A stretch of 64,000 nucleotides of DNA from Actinomycetospora soli (GCF_021026295.1 NZ_JAJNDA010000017.1:1-64000); one strand, 5' to 3'; positions 25,948 to 34,975 are shown, numbered from the stretch's first letter. The notes: generated by a model not told the origin, from the letters alone. Translations and numbers: made by a program.

Positions 25948-26163
25948 TCAGCCGTCGACGATCTCGGAGCGGCGGGCCGGCTGGTCGAGCGAGGCGCGCG
26001 GCTCGATGACCGGCAGCGGCCCGGTCGCCTGGGCCAGGCGGCGCTGGGCGCGCTGGATGCGGGCGGCCAGCTCGGCGTCCTCGCGGGCGCGGGCCCGCAG
26101 TTCCTTGCGCTCCTGGCGGGAGAGTCGGAGCACCTTCTCGTTCTTGCGACCCCACAGCGCCAT
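25948..26163 (-). CDS. Small basic hypothetical protein
   Basis: A 71-residue protein, very basic in its first half (MALWGRKNEKVLRLSRQERK, ELRARAREDAELAARIQRAQ) and probably one long helix, with a short acidic tail. ATG start at 26163. No known family. It lies ~40 bp upstream of the propeller lipoprotein on the same strand. Confidence 0.5.
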   Translation of the reverse strand: MALWGRKNEKVLRLSRQERKELRARAREDAELAARIQRAQRRLAQATGPLPVIEPRASLDQPARRSEIVDG

Positions 26164-26344
26164 CACGGCCTGCCTTCCACCCGTCGGACCCCTCCAGGCC
26201 CGCCCCCCGCAGCACGGCCGCCGGTCATCCTCCGCCCGCCGCGCCACGGTGACGCCGTGGATCACACCATCGTGTCGCAACCGTGACGTGATCCGGACGT
26301 CACCGGACGTCCACCTGCGGACGATCCGGACGAACGGGATTCCG

Positions 26345-27820
26345 TCACCGGCGCATCAGGTCGGCGGCGCGTTCGCCGAGCATCAGCGCGGTCGCGGCGG
26401 GACCCCGGCGCGGGACGACCGGGACCACCGAGGTGTCGACCACCCGCAGGCCCGTCACCCCGTGCACGCGGAACTCCGGGTCGACCACGGCGGCCGGGTC
26501 GTCCGCGGGGCCGACCGCCGCGCTGCCGCACAGGTGCGAGGAGGTGGTGAGCGCCCCGTCGATCCACGCGTCCAGCTCGGCGTCGGAGCGTCCGCGGTCC
26601 GCCCGGCCCGGCAGACCGGCGGCCGCGAGCAGGTCGTCCGCGAACCGCACCACGGCCCGCATACGCGCCCGGTCGAGGGACGTGGCGAGGTAGTGGTGGG
26701 AGATCCGCGGGTCCTGCGCCGGGTCGGCGCTCGTGAGGACGGACGCCCCGCGGCTCTCGGGCTGCTGCAGCGCGCACATCAGGTGCCGGTCCCCGCCGGG
26801 CACGAACGGCCGGGCGAACAGCAGCACCTCGAGGTCCCCCGCGGGGTCGGGGGGCAGGGCCGGGTCGAGGGCACCGGCGTCGAGGTGCACCACGGTCTGG
26901 GTGGACACGGCCCGGGGGTGCAGCGCCTCGTCGTCGACGAAGGGCACGAACACCGACGGGTGGTCGCTCCACCCGTGCCCCACGCCCGGCCGGTCGAGCA
27001 GCACGTCGACCCCCACGGCCCGCAGCTCGTCGGCGGGCCCGATGCCGGAGAGCGCGAGCAGCTGGGGCGACTTCACGGCGCCGGCGGACAGCACGACCTC
27101 GGCGGCCTCGATGCGCTCCCCCGCCGCGGTCACCACGCCGACCGCCCGGGTGCCGTCGACCAGCACGCGGACCACCGGCGTGTCGCCGCGCACCGTGAGG
27201 TTCGCCCGGTGCAGCGCGGGCAGCACGTACGCCATCGCCGCGTTGACCCGCACGCCGCGGACCGCGTTGGCGGGGACCGGCCCGACGCCGGGCGGTGCCC
27301 CGCCGTTCTTGTCCGGCTCCGCCGGGACGCCGAGCGCCCGGGCCCCGGCCGCCACCCGCCCGGTGAGCCGGGCGAGCAGGTCCCCCGCGGGCCGCTCGAC
27401 CGGGACCGGGCCGTCGTGGCCGTGCTCGGGGCCGCCGACGTCGTGGTCGTCCTCGCCGCGGATGTAGGCGGCGCGGGCGTCGGCCCAGGTCCAGCCGTGC
27501 CACCCGGCCACGTCGGCCGGGGTGGCCCGGAGGTGGTTCGCGCCGTTGATCGCCGAGGACCCGCCCAGCAGCCGGCCGCGGGCGGTCCGCGCGCGGCGGC
27601 CCGCGGCGAGCTCCGTGGCGAACGCCCAGTTCAGCGGGTGCTCCTCGCCCGCACAGCCGAGCGAGGCGACGTCGAGGACCTCGGGCGGGTACGACCCGAC
27701 GTCGGGATGGGCGGGCCCGGCCTCCAGCAGCAGGACCCGGCGGCCGGGATCCTCGGAGAGCCGTCCGGCCAGCGCGCAGCCGGCCGAACCGCCTCCGACG
27801 ATCAGTGTGTCCCAGACCAT
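26345..27820 (-). CDS. GMC family FAD-dependent oxidoreductase
   Basis: A 491-residue choline-dehydrogenase-like flavoenzyme. N-terminal Rossmann motif TLIVGGGSAGCALAGRLSED (7-26) with the following acidic LLLEAGP, GMC signature 1 RGRLLGGSSAINGANHLR near 81-98, signature 2 VVLSAGAVKSPQLLALSGIG near 245, and a C-terminal GLRVVDTSVVP and ALMLGERAADLM. An active-site His is plausible in SSHLCGSAAVGP near 433. It oxidises an alcohol; the substrate is unknown. It could be the mycofactocin-linked MftG-type enzyme, but no mft genes are present to support that. It begins 4 nt after the LCP stop, so the two are one operon. Confidence 0.88.
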   Translation of the reverse strand: MVWDTLIVGGGSAGCALAGRLSEDPGRRVLLLEAGPAHPDVGSYPPEVLDVASLGCAGEEHPLNWAFATELAAGRRARTARGRLLGGSSAINGANHLRATPADVAGWHGWTWADARAAYIRGEDDHDVGGPEHGHDGPVPVERPAGDLLARLTGRVAAGARALGVPAEPDKNGGAPPGVGPVPANAVRGVRVNAAMAYVLPALHRANLTVRGDTPVVRVLVDGTRAVGVVTAAGERIEAAEVVLSAGAVKSPQLLALSGIGPADELRAVGVDVLLDRPGVGHGWSDHPSVFVPFVDDEALHPRAVSTQTVVHLDAGALDPALPPDPAGDLEVLLFARPFVPGGDRHLMCALQQPESRGASVLTSADPAQDPRISHHYLATSLDRARMRAVVRFADDLLAAAGLPGRADRGRSDAELDAWIDGALTTSSHLCGSAAVGPADDPAAVVDPEFRVHGVTGLRVVDTSVVPVVPRRGPAATALMLGERAADLMRR

Positions 27821-27824
27821 CGAC

Positions 27825-28895
27825 CTATCGTGGGGCGTCGGAGAGCTGCTCGCTGGGCCGCGCGGCCGCCCACTGGGCGACCTGGTCGTTGTTGACCGCG
27901 AACCAGAGGTCGTCCCCGGCCTGGCGGTCGAGGTAGACCACCGACTGCGCGCCCTCCATCCCGGTGCCGGTGGTCGGCACGGTGAGGAACTGGATGTTCG
28001 AGGCCCGCAGGTCGCGCAGGTTGAACACGAGCTCGGCGAGCCCGGTGTTGGACAGCGAGTCGTCGACGCCGACGTGCTGGGTCACGGTGTCCACGAGGCC
28101 GTAGGCGGCGGTCGGGCTGGAGAGCGTGCCGGCGGAGAGCGCCTTCGAGACGAGGGCCCGCAGGGCGTTCTGCTGACGGCGCACGCGGTCGAAGTCGCCG
28201 CCGGGGAGGCTCTTGCGCTCCCGGACGTAGACGAGGGCCTGCGCCCCGTCCAGGTGCTGCGGGCCGGCGGGGACGACGACGCCCTCGCGCTCGGTCGCCT
28301 GCCCGACGTTGATGTCGATGCCACCCGCCGCGTCGGTCATCTGCTGGAACCCGGCGAAGTCGATGACCGCGAAGTGGTCGACGCGCACCCGCGTCAGCTG
28401 CTCGACGGTGTTGATCAGCAGCGGCGGGCCGCCGAACGAGTACGCGGCGTTGATCTTGTTCATGCCGCGGCCCGGGATGTCGACCCACGAGTCGCGCGGG
28501 ATGGACACGACGCTGGCGCTGCGGCCGTCGTCGGCGACGGTCGCCAGCATGATGACGTCGCTGCGCTGGGCGCCGAAGACGAAGTCGGGGGCGGTCGCGT
28601 CGCGGCCGGTGGTGGCGTCCGGCGAGCGGGAGTCGGTGCCGACGAGCAGGAAGGTCTGGCCCGCCTTGGCCGTGGGTCGCGACGACGGGTCGATGCCGGC
28701 GAACACCGACGGGTAGCGCCCGACCTGGTCGCCGAGCTTGTTGGTCACGAGCACGACCCCGGCGGCCGCGAGCAGCACGAGGATGAGCACCCCGACGAGG
28801 ACGTACACCAGGGCCCGCAGCCCCCGGCGTCGCCGCGAGCCCGGGGTCTCCGGCGGCTCCCCGTCCCCGGTCCGGAGCAGTGCGTCGACGCTCAT
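27825..28895 (-). CDS. LytR-CpsA-Psr (LCP) family protein
   Basis: A 356-residue membrane protein: short basic cytoplasmic N-terminus, one helix (ALVYVLVGVLILVLLAAAGV, ~28-50), and an extracellular LCP domain with FLLVGTDSRSPD near 84, RSDVIMLATV near 115, SIPRDSWVDIPGRGMNKINA near 133-152 (phosphate-binding Arg), DFAGFQQMTD and YVRERKSLPGGDFDRVRRQQ near 233 (second Arg patch). LCP proteins transfer undecaprenyl-linked polymers such as arabinogalactan to peptidoglycan in actinobacteria. ATG 28895 is preceded by GAGGGA. It is followed 4 nt later by the GMC gene. Confidence 0.93.
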   Translation of the reverse strand: MSVDALLRTGDGEPPETPGSRRRRGLRALVYVLVGVLILVLLAAAGVVLVTNKLGDQVGRYPSVFAGIDPSSRPTAKAGQTFLLVGTDSRSPDATTGRDATAPDFVFGAQRSDVIMLATVADDGRSASVVSIPRDSWVDIPGRGMNKINAAYSFGGPPLLINTVEQLTRVRVDHFAVIDFAGFQQMTDAAGGIDINVGQATEREGVVVPAGPQHLDGAQALVYVRERKSLPGGDFDRVRRQQNALRALVSKALSAGTLSSPTAAYGLVDTVTQHVGVDDSLSNTGLAELVFNLRDLRASNIQFLTVPTTGTGMEGAQSVVYLDRQAGDDLWFAVNNDQVAQWAAARPSEQLSDAPR

Positions 28896-29117
28896 GCGAT
28901 CCCTCGTGTCCTCGTCCCCCGACCCGGCCGGCGGCACGGCGTCACGTGGACCGTGTCGTGCGCCCGGCGGCGCACGTTACGTCGTCCGGCCCGATCGGCC
29001 CAGCCACCTCGCACCGTCCGTGATCGTCGGGGGCGGGTCGCGCGCTCGTCGCCCGGGGCCGACCGCTGCCCGCCGTCGGTTTCGTCCGAACCGCGAGGAA
29101 CTCGTAGTCTGCAGGAC

Positions 29118-29279
29118 GTGAGTGCAGCCCAGCGCCCCGAGGCCCCGGACGTCGACGTGCTGACGCGGGTGCTCGAGGGCCTGCGGTCGCTGCCCGAGCA
29201 GGAGCGGCGCGGTCACGACGACGAGGCGTCCCCCGCCACCGACGCGCCGCCCGTGGTCCCGCTGCCCCGGCGGCGCTGA
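29118..29279 (+). CDS. Small hypothetical protein
   Basis: A 53-residue acidic protein with one amphipathic helix (DVDVLTRVLEGLRSLPEQER) followed by an acidic and Pro-rich tail. GTG start, divergent from the LCP gene by ~220 bp. Third positions are almost all G/C in this frame, which supports coding, but there is no homology I can name. Confidence 0.4.
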   Translation: MSAAQRPEAPDVDVLTRVLEGLRSLPEQERRGHDDEASPATDAPPVVPLPRRR

Positions 29280-29325
29280 GCCCGCCGCGCCGCGCCGCGT
29301 CGCCCCGCATCCCGCTGGCCTCGGT

Positions 29326-29450
29326 GTCAGCGGTGGCACACGGCTGCCACCCGACGTCAGCGGTGGCACACGGCTGCCACGCCCCCCGCCCCGACGTCAG
29401 CCGTGGCACACGACTGCCACCCGACGTCAGCCGTGGCACACGACTGCCAC
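29326..29450. repeat. Four copies of an 18-bp palindrome in 30-bp repeat units
   Basis: GTGGCACACGGCTGCCAC at 29333-29350 and 29363-29380, and the variant GTGGCACACGACTGCCAC at 29403-29420 and 29433-29450. Each is GTGGCA-N6-TGCCAC. Start-to-start spacing is 30, 40 and 30 bp. The repeats are linked by CCGACGTCAG. They lie between two genes on the plus strand, 58 bp upstream of the ATG at 29508. Confidence 0.85.
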
Positions 29451-29507
29451 GCGGTGGCGCCCGCCGACCCGTGCGGGGACAGTGGGCGGCGGTGAGAGGA
29501 GGACGTG

Positions 29508-29867
29508 ATGACCGTCCCCGACCCGTCCCGCCCGACCTCGGGCATGGACCCGATGCCGACGCGCCGACCGCGGTCGCCGTTCCCCGGTGACCTGCCGCCG
29601 CACGAACTCCCCGACGACATCCCCGACCCGGCCGCGCCCGGCCGCCCGGACGACCCGACCCGGCGTCGGGACCGCGCGTTCGTGGCGATCGGCAAGGACG
29701 ACCGCCGTCGGCACGTCGTCGACGTGACGCTCGGGGAGGCCGGCGACCCGACCGGGCTCCGGGCGCGGTGCGGTGCGCCGGTGGAGCAGGTGGTGCCGGG
29801 CCTGCAGGCGGATCAGGCCGACTGCCCGGAGTGCCGCCTCAGGGCTTCGGGGCCTTGGCAGGGCTGA
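29508..29867 (+). CDS. Hypothetical protein with possible zinc-binding C-terminus
   Basis: A 119-residue protein with a Pro-rich N-terminal half and a compact C-terminal part: RDRAFVAIGKDDRRRHVVDV then RCGAPVEQVVPG and DCPECRLRA. The C-x19-C-x2-C arrangement suggests a small metal-binding or treble-clef-like domain, by inference. ATG 29508 has AGGAGG 5 nt upstream. It follows the palindrome array at 29333-29450, which could regulate it. The last 29 nt overlap the convergent K+ channel gene. Confidence 0.6.
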   Translation: MTVPDPSRPTSGMDPMPTRRPRSPFPGDLPPHELPDDIPDPAAPGRPDDPTRRRDRAFVAIGKDDRRRHVVDVTLGEAGDPTGLRARCGAPVEQVVPGLQADQADCPECRLRASGPWQG

Positions 29868-30933
29868 CGCGCTTGACGAACAGGAGGCGGTCGCCCCGCT
29901 CGAGGGCGTCCACCTCGGGCGAGTCGATCTGGTGGATCTCCCCGCCCCGCACGACGCCGAGCACGATGTCGCGCAGGTGACGGGGTGAGCCACCGAGCTC
30001 GCCGGCCTCGACGTCGCGCTCGGAGAGGCTCATCCCGGCGTCCGGGGTGAGGAGGTCCTCGACGACCGCCACGACGTTCGGGCTCGTCGTCGCGGTGCCG
30101 AGCAGCCGGCCCGCCGTCTCCGCCGACACCACCACCGAGTCCGCCCCGGACTGCCGCAGCAGGTGCACGTTCTCGGTCTCCCGGACCGCGGCGGTGATCG
30201 TGATGCGCGGGGCGAGTTCGCGGGCGGTGAGGGTGACCAGGACGGCGGTGTCGTCGCGGTTGGTGGCGACGACGAGCGAGGCCGCGTGCGGCAGGCCGGC
30301 GGTGCGCAGCACCGAGGACTGCGTCGCGTCGCCGCGCACGGTCACCAGACCCATCGCCGACGCGGCGTCCAGCCGGCCCCGGTCGGTGTCGACGACGACG
30401 ATGCGCTCCGGGCGGGCGTCGTCGCCGAGCAGCGTGTCGACCGCCGCCTTGCCCTTCGTGCCGAAGCCGACGACGACCACGTGGTCGCGCACGCGGGACC
30501 TCCAACGACGGATGCGGAACGCCTGGCGGGAGCGCTCGGTGAGCAGCTCCACGGTGGTGCCGACCAGGACGATGAGGAACAGGACGCGCAGCGGCGTGAT
30601 GGCGAGGATCGTCCACAGCCGCGCCGAGTCGGTGACCGGGGCGATGTCGCCGTAGCCGGTCGTCGAGAGCGAGACGGTGGCGTAGTAGAAGGCGTCGATG
30701 AGCCCGATCGGACCGTCGGTGTTGTTGTCGACGTAGCCGTCGCGCTGCAGGTAGACGATCAGCGCCGCGGCCGCGAGCGCCCCGACGGCGAGCGCGAGCC
30801 GGCGCACGAGCGCGATCAGCGGGCCGACACCGCGGTCGGGCATGACGACCACCGCGGCGGTGCCGAACGGCTCGGCGTGCTCCCGGGCGAGCGGTCCCCG
30901 ACGAACCGTCCGGGCGCCCTGGGTCCGATCCAC
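29839..30933 (-). CDS. Potassium channel with TrkA-N/TrkA-C (RCK) domains
   Basis: A 364-residue two-helix K+ channel: TM1 ALAVGALAAAALIVYLQ (~47-63), pore helix and selectivity filter FYYATVSLSTTGYGDIAP (~82-99, filter TTGYGD), TM2 LWTILAITPLRVLFLIVLVG. A cytoplasmic RCK follows: NAD-binding HVVVVGFGTKGKAAVDTLLG near 152, acidic VVVDTDRGR, then a TrkA-C domain ending GDRLLFVKRVSP. Tetramer formation and nucleotide gating follow from the family. A later start (ATG 30841, MPDRGVGP) is possible because the first 30 residues are unstructured. Confidence 0.92.
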   Translation of the reverse strand: MDRTQGARTVRRGPLAREHAEPFGTAAVVVMPDRGVGPLIALVRRLALAVGALAAAALIVYLQRDGYVDNNTDGPIGLIDAFYYATVSLSTTGYGDIAPVTDSARLWTILAITPLRVLFLIVLVGTTVELLTERSRQAFRIRRWRSRVRDHVVVVGFGTKGKAAVDTLLGDDARPERIVVVDTDRGRLDAASAMGLVTVRGDATQSSVLRTAGLPHAASLVVATNRDDTAVLVTLTARELAPRITITAAVRETENVHLLRQSGADSVVVSAETAGRLLGTATTSPNVVAVVEDLLTPDAGMSLSERDVEAGELGGSPRHLRDIVLGVVRGGEIHQIDSPEVDALERGDRLLFVKRVSPAKAPKP

Positions 30934-30992
30934 GGCGCGAGCGTAGTCAGGGTGATGGTGCCGGGTGACGAGGCCGGGCCGTTGCCACGATC

Positions 30993-31043
30993 GAGTGAAT
31001 CAAAGCGGGATCCTGTCAGGAACCCTGCTGATTCGGGTCACTC
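30993..31043 (+). other. Nested inverted repeat in the leader of the 31133 gene
   Basis: Complementary pairs in nested order: GAGTGA/TCACTC, ATCA/TGAT, GGG/CCC, CCTG/CAGG around a single-base centre, with internal loops between them. It lies 90 bp upstream of the ATG at 31133 and 60 bp upstream of the divergent channel gene. It could be a structured 5' leader, a short RNA or a composite operator. Confidence 0.4.
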
Positions 31044-31132
31044 CAGGTGACGAGGCCAGGAACGACACCCCTTCGGAACACGGAGGGTCACCCACCCAGT
31101 CACTGGCCGTAGCACGGAAGGAGCTGGACGTC

Positions 31133-31435
31133 ATGGGCGACCGGTTCGCCAGCCACCCCTGCACCGACCTGGAGCGTTCGCTGCGCCCGGTCCGGGAGGA
31201 GGCCGGCGCCGAGGGGCCGGACTGGGTCGAGGCGCTGGCCGCCCTCGACGACTGCGACGGGTACGTGGTGCTCATGATCGACCCGCAGACCGCCGAGGTG
31301 GACGCGCACGGGCCGTACGGCGGCCCGGACGCCGCGGTGGCCGCCGAGTCGCTGCGCGCCTCGCTCGACGGGGAGGGCCTCCGCGACGTGTCCGTCCGCA
31401 TCGTGCGGCTCCACCTACCGCGCCGCGCCGCCTGA
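31133..31435 (+). CDS. Hypothetical protein
   Basis: A 100-residue alpha/beta protein: helix DLERSLRPVREEAGAEGPDW, strand YVVLMIDPQTAEVDAHGPYG, helix DAAVAAESLRASLDGEGL, strand VSVRIVRLHLP. No family I can name with confidence. ATG 31133 with AAGGAG at ~10 nt. Divergent from the K+ channel. Confidence 0.6.
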   Translation: MGDRFASHPCTDLERSLRPVREEAGAEGPDWVEALAALDDCDGYVVLMIDPQTAEVDAHGPYGGPDAAVAAESLRASLDGEGLRDVSVRIVRLHLPRRAA

Positions 31436-31857
31436 CCGGTGACCGACACGCCGCGCGTCCGGGTGACGACGGCCCGGTTCGCCCGCCCGGGCTGAAACGT
31501 TGCGGCCGTCGCGGACGACGAGCCGGGCATGGTTGGTGACCACAGCTCCCCCCGGCTCCCCGCACAGGTGGGCCGGGACACCGCGGGCGAGCAGCGCCTG
31601 GAGGCCGCCGCCCGCGTGCGCCACCTCGTGGCGGCACGCGTGCCCGCGCAGCGCGGCACCCCGATGGATCTCCCGCGCGCGCGATAGCCCCGCCCCGCGC
31701 GACCGCCGGGGTGAGATCGGCCATGTCGACCGACCGGCGGAACTCCGGCGGCCACGCCGCGACGAGGCTTCCGCACCGCCACGGCGCCCGGTAGAACACC
31801 GATTCGTCGACGACCCGTGTGGGTGTCGACCTCGGCGGACGACGGGTGGGAGTGCGC
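31415..31857 (-). pseudogene. Probable frame-disrupted gene remnant
   Basis: No intact gene fits this 420-bp gap, but the minus strand shows strong coding-type third-position GC that moves between frames. From ~31815 to ~31690 one frame reads FYRAPWRCGSLVAAWPPEFR and VDMADLTPAVARG. From ~31690 to 31415 a second frame reads IHRGAALRGHACRHEVAHAG and GVPAHLCGEPGGAVVTNHAR. A third frame near 31850 reads [12 protein letters not shown]. This looks like one gene with one or two indels, or a gene using a later start. The HSHP string resembles a JAMM motif but is too little to assign. Confidence 0.35.
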
Positions 31858-31858
31858 G

Positions 31859-33676
31859 ATGACCGCAACGGGGAGGTGGCGTCCCGCGGGCGAGTCCGGC
31901 GACGGACCGCTGCCCCGCCTGCGCGACCTCGACCTCGTCGCCCTGGGCGTCCGTCCCCCGGTCCCCGCGCCGCCCGTCGAGCGCGACGCCGACCACCGCA
32001 TCGAGGCCGCCGTCGGCGGCGAGGACCCGGTCGTCGTCGTGGCCGCGCCCCGGCTCGGCGGCGGCACCCTCGCCCTGGCCCGCGCCGCACGCCTGCTGCT
32101 CGGCGACCACCACGTCGTCCGCCCCGACCCGGCCGCGCTCGGCGGGTCCGCGCCGCTGTCCGGGCCCGCCGACCCGACGCTGGTCGACGCCCTGCGCCGG
32201 CGCCCCGCCGACGGGCTGGTGATCTGGCTCGACGGGATCGGTCCGTCGCTGCTCGCCGCCCTGCTCGCCGCCCGGCCCCCGGAGGGCGCCCGGGTGCTCG
32301 CGACCGTGGACGAGGCCCTGCTCCACCCCGACGTGACGCCGGGCGACCCGGCGCCGGGGGTCACGCTGATCCGGCTCGGCGCCGAGCTCAGCTGCGCCGA
32401 GACCGAGCGCGCGGGCGGGCGCACGCTGGGCACCGCCGTCGACCTCGCGCCGGCCCGCGACCTGCTGCTCGGGCGCGCGGGCGTCGCGACGCGCCTCGCC
32501 CGGCCCGGTCGCCGCGCGGTGGCACCGGCCCGTGCCGCGGTGCTGCGGGCCGCCGTGGACTGGGCCCGGCTCGGCGTCCCGCACGCCCTCCCGACGCCGC
32601 TGCTCGCGCGGCTCGCCCTCGCCTACGCGCGGGAGATGCCCGACGACGCGCCGACCGCCGGGGTCGAGGACCTGACGCGGGCGGTGGAGGAACTCGTCGC
32701 GGCGGGCACCGGAGGACGCGGGCTGCGCGGGATCACCCGGCCGCTGCGCCGGCTGCGCCTGCCCGACGGGGTGCACCACGTGCCGGACCCGCTGCTCACG
32801 GCCGCCGCCGACCGCCTGGGCCGGGACGGGTGGGAGCCGCCGGAGCGGCTGCGGGAGGTGATCGGCGATCTGCTGGGCGCCGTCACCGACCGCGAGGACC
32901 GGCGCACCGTCGGCGTGCTCGCCGTGGTCCGCGGCTTCGACGACCTCGCCGCCGCCCTGCTGCGGCCGCCCCCGGTCGCGGACGGGCCCCGCGCGCTCGC
33001 GGCCACCGAGTGCTACCGGCTCGGCGTCGCCTCCCTGCAGGCCGGCCGGGCCGCCGAGGCCCGCCGCTGGTTCGCCGCCGTCCTCGCCGCCACACCCGAC
33101 GACGGGTCGCGCCGCGAGCTGCGGTCGCGCGCGGCGTTCTGGCTCGGCCTCGACCGCGACGCGGACCCCGCCGAGCGGCGGCACCACCTGGAACTGGTCG
33201 TGCGGGACGGGCCGCCGCGCGACGCCTCCGACGCCGGGCTGCTGCTGGCGGGCCTGGAGCGCGACGCGGGCCGCTTCGACGCCCAGCGCGGGTGCCTGCG
33301 TGCGGCGGTGGCGGCCGCCCGGGTCGCCGCCGACACGGGCCGCGAGGCCGAGGCCACGCTCGACCTCGCCCACCTCGACCGGCGCAGCGGCCGCACCGAC
33401 GAGGCGCGCAGCGGCTACGACCGCGTGCTCGCGCTGGTCGGGCCGGACGAGCCCGCCGGCCTGACCGCCGCGCGGGCGCTGGCCGAGCTGGACACCGAGG
33501 GCGGGGCGGACGAACGCGCCGGGAACGACGACCGGTTCGTGCCCGAACCCCTGCCCGAGCAGCGCGGCGTCCCCGCCGGGCCGCCCCGGCCGCGCCGTGG
33601 CGCCGACGACGAGCCGGCCGACGAGGGCCCGGGCCCGCGGACGGACGACCGGGCCGTCCAGCACGATCGTTCGTGA
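31859..33676 (+). CDS. Large hypothetical protein with TPR-like C-terminal half
   Basis: A 605-residue cytoplasmic protein. The N-terminal ~200 residues look like a degenerate nucleotide-binding fold ([20 protein letters not shown] where a P-loop would be, but no GK[ST]; then [13 protein letters not shown] as a Walker-B-like strand). The middle is helical. The C-terminal part has TPR-type helix pairs ([60 protein letters not shown]), then an acidic/Pro tail. The shape recalls STAND regulators that lost ATP binding; that is inference. ATG 31859 has GGGAG 6 nt upstream. Confidence 0.65.
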   Translation: MTATGRWRPAGESGDGPLPRLRDLDLVALGVRPPVPAPPVERDADHRIEAAVGGEDPVVVVAAPRLGGGTLALARAARLLLGDHHVVRPDPAALGGSAPLSGPADPTLVDALRRRPADGLVIWLDGIGPSLLAALLAARPPEGARVLATVDEALLHPDVTPGDPAPGVTLIRLGAELSCAETERAGGRTLGTAVDLAPARDLLLGRAGVATRLARPGRRAVAPARAAVLRAAVDWARLGVPHALPTPLLARLALAYAREMPDDAPTAGVEDLTRAVEELVAAGTGGRGLRGITRPLRRLRLPDGVHHVPDPLLTAAADRLGRDGWEPPERLREVIGDLLGAVTDREDRRTVGVLAVVRGFDDLAAALLRPPPVADGPRALAATECYRLGVASLQAGRAAEARRWFAAVLAATPDDGSRRELRSRAAFWLGLDRDADPAERRHHLELVVRDGPPRDASDAGLLLAGLERDAGRFDAQRGCLRAAVAAARVAADTGREAEATLDLAHLDRRSGRTDEARSGYDRVLALVGPDEPAGLTAARALAELDTEGGADERAGNDDRFVPEPLPEQRGVPAGPPRPRRGADDEPADEGPGPRTDDRAVQHDRS

Positions 33677-33707
33677 CGGACGGCGCTCGTGGGCCCCACC
33701 CGGACAT

Positions 33708-33758
33708 GAGCGGACGGCGCCCTCGCGCACCGGGATGCTGCGAGGGCGCCGTCCGCTC
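33708..33758. terminator. Perfect 19-bp hairpin, inverted repeat family B copy 2
   Basis: GAGCGGACGGCGCCCTCGC (33708-33726) is exactly complementary to 33740-33758, with a 13-nt loop. It lies between two convergent genes (stops 33676 and 33791), so it serves as a two-way terminator. Confidence 0.85.
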
Positions 33759-33790
33759 GTCCGGAGGGCCCGGAGCCGGAGCGCCGCGGC

Positions 33791-34324
33791 TCAGGCGACG
33801 GGCGCGACCACCGGCGACACGGGCCGCGCCGTCCGCGGCCGCGGCACCGCGGTGACGGTCGGCGCCCCGGCGAGGGCGGGCAGCGGCGCGAAGACGGAGC
33901 CGCCGAACAGGCCACGACCGGTTCCCGCGGTGGCCAGCAGCGCGTCCTGGGTGCGGCGCGGCAGGGCCGTGACGTCGGCACCGTCGGCCGCCATCTCGTC
34001 GAGCACGCGCTGCGGCCAGGAACGGGCGGACCCGCCGGGCACCGGCACGCCCCCGCGGGCCGCGAGGCAGCGGCCGCGCAGCGCCACGAAGGCCTCCGCG
34101 GACAGGGTCACGCGGGCGGCGTCGAGGAAGGCCGAGCCGAGGTGGTCGTGGAGCACGGCGACGTTGTGCGCCGTGGCCGGGAAGCCCGCCCGGGCGAGCA
34201 GCGTGGGCGCGTAGCCCGGGGACAGGCGCGGTGCGAGCTGCTCGGCGCCGGCCCCGGCGCGGAGGACGACCGCGATCCCGACCAGCACCATGACGGCGAC
34301 GACACCCGCTCCGACGATCCCCAT
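33791..34324 (-). CDS. Hypothetical membrane-anchored protein
   Basis: A 177-residue protein with one N-terminal helix ([20 protein letters not shown]), an outside or soluble domain of helices ([60 protein letters not shown]) and a Pro-rich end. No cleavage site is evident, so likely a membrane anchor. No family recognised. ATG 34324 is preceded by GGGGCAGG. Confidence 0.6.
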   Translation of the reverse strand: MGIVGAGVVAVMVLVGIAVVLRAGAGAEQLAPRLSPGYAPTLLARAGFPATAHNVAVLHDHLGSAFLDAARVTLSAEAFVALRGRCLAARGGVPVPGGSARSWPQRVLDEMAADGADVTALPRRTQDALLATAGTGRGLFGGSVFAPLPALAGAPTVTAVPRPRTARPVSPVVAPVA

Positions 34325-34389
34325 GACCTGCCCCCTCGCCCCGACCCGGCGGCCCCGTTGCCACCACTGCCTGTGACGAGTGCGTCGTC

Positions 34390-34421
34390 GGTCGCGACCT
34401 GGTCGTTACGAGATCGCGACC
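34390..34421. promoter_or_regulatory. Inverted repeat in the 34325-34621 intergenic region
   Basis: GGTCGCGA ... TCGCGACC, perfect 8-bp arms with a 16-bp spacer, about 66 bp upstream of the minus-strand gene start. A second repeat CGATCGGATCGCGTGCGATCG lies nearer the plus-strand gene (about 34578-34600). The rest of this ~300-bp divergent region shows a possible -10 (TTATCT near 34560) and nothing else. Confidence 0.35.
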
Positions 34422-34621
34422 CGCATCCCCCGTTCGGCACATCTCGTCCGCCCTCAACGAGGGATCTCCACTCCGCGGCCGTGACCGAATCGTGATCTGA
34501 CACGCCGCAACCCGACTCGCTCTCACACGAACGGGCTAGTGAAGTCCGGCACCGAGCCCTTATCTTGTTCCCACACCGATCGGATCGCGTGCGATCGGTC
34601 GACACATCCCGGGGGGACGAG

Positions 34622-34933
34622 ATGCGTGCAGGCCGAGCTGCCCTGACGACGCTGGCGGGGGCGTCCGCGCTCTGGCTCGCGGCGCCACTGGTCGCGCTCG
34701 TGCGGCACGGGTCGATCGACGACCGGACGCGCGCGGCGTGGGCGGGCGAGGGCGCGGCGACCCCGGCGACCCCCACGACCACGGCGGCTCCCACGGCGCC
34801 GACGACGGCCACCGCGCCCCTCGCACCCGTGCTGCCGCTGCGCCCCGTGCCCGCCCCGCGCCCCGCCGCCGACGACCTGCTCCCCCGCGGTCGCACCACG
34901 CCCGTCCGGCCCGCCACGCGCGGTACCGGCTGA
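34622..34933 (+). CDS. Small membrane protein, WLxxPLV family member 1
   Basis: A 103-residue protein: basic start, hydrophobic helix TLAGASALWLAAPLVALVRH, then GSIDDRTRAAWAGEG, a Thr/Ala/Pro linker and a basic tail. The helix plus following GSxDDR is shared with the proteins at 34976 and 39189, defining a small family. ATG 34622 has GGGGGGACGAG upstream. The family is not one I know. Confidence 0.65.
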   Translation: MRAGRAALTTLAGASALWLAAPLVALVRHGSIDDRTRAAWAGEGAATPATPTTTAAPTAPTTATAPLAPVLPLRPVPAPRPAADDLLPRGRTTPVRPATRGTG

Positions 34934-34975
34934 CCCGCTCCCCGACCGACCCGCTCCCCCTCCGAGGAGTCCCCG

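Noticed and set aside
26236-26340. Short inverted repeats around the GMC gene end (CCACGG-TGACG-CCGTGG and GGAC/GTCC blocks)
   Set aside because: Arms of 4-6 bp are expected by chance at this base composition; no consistent position relative to a gene.
29326-29450. CRISPR-like array
   Set aside because: Only four units and no unique spacers of constant length; the intervals are themselves repeated (CCGACGTCAG) and no cas genes are near.
31500-31862. Plus-strand 120-codon frame in the 31436-31858 gap
   Set aside because: Third-position GC is lower than in the minus-strand frames and the translation is Arg/Pro/Ser text without any structure.
31415-33730. Long minus-strand frame opposite the TPR-like protein
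   Set aside because: The bulk is a shadow. Only the last ~275 bp (31415-31690) keep coding character, and that part is reported separately as a possible broken gene.
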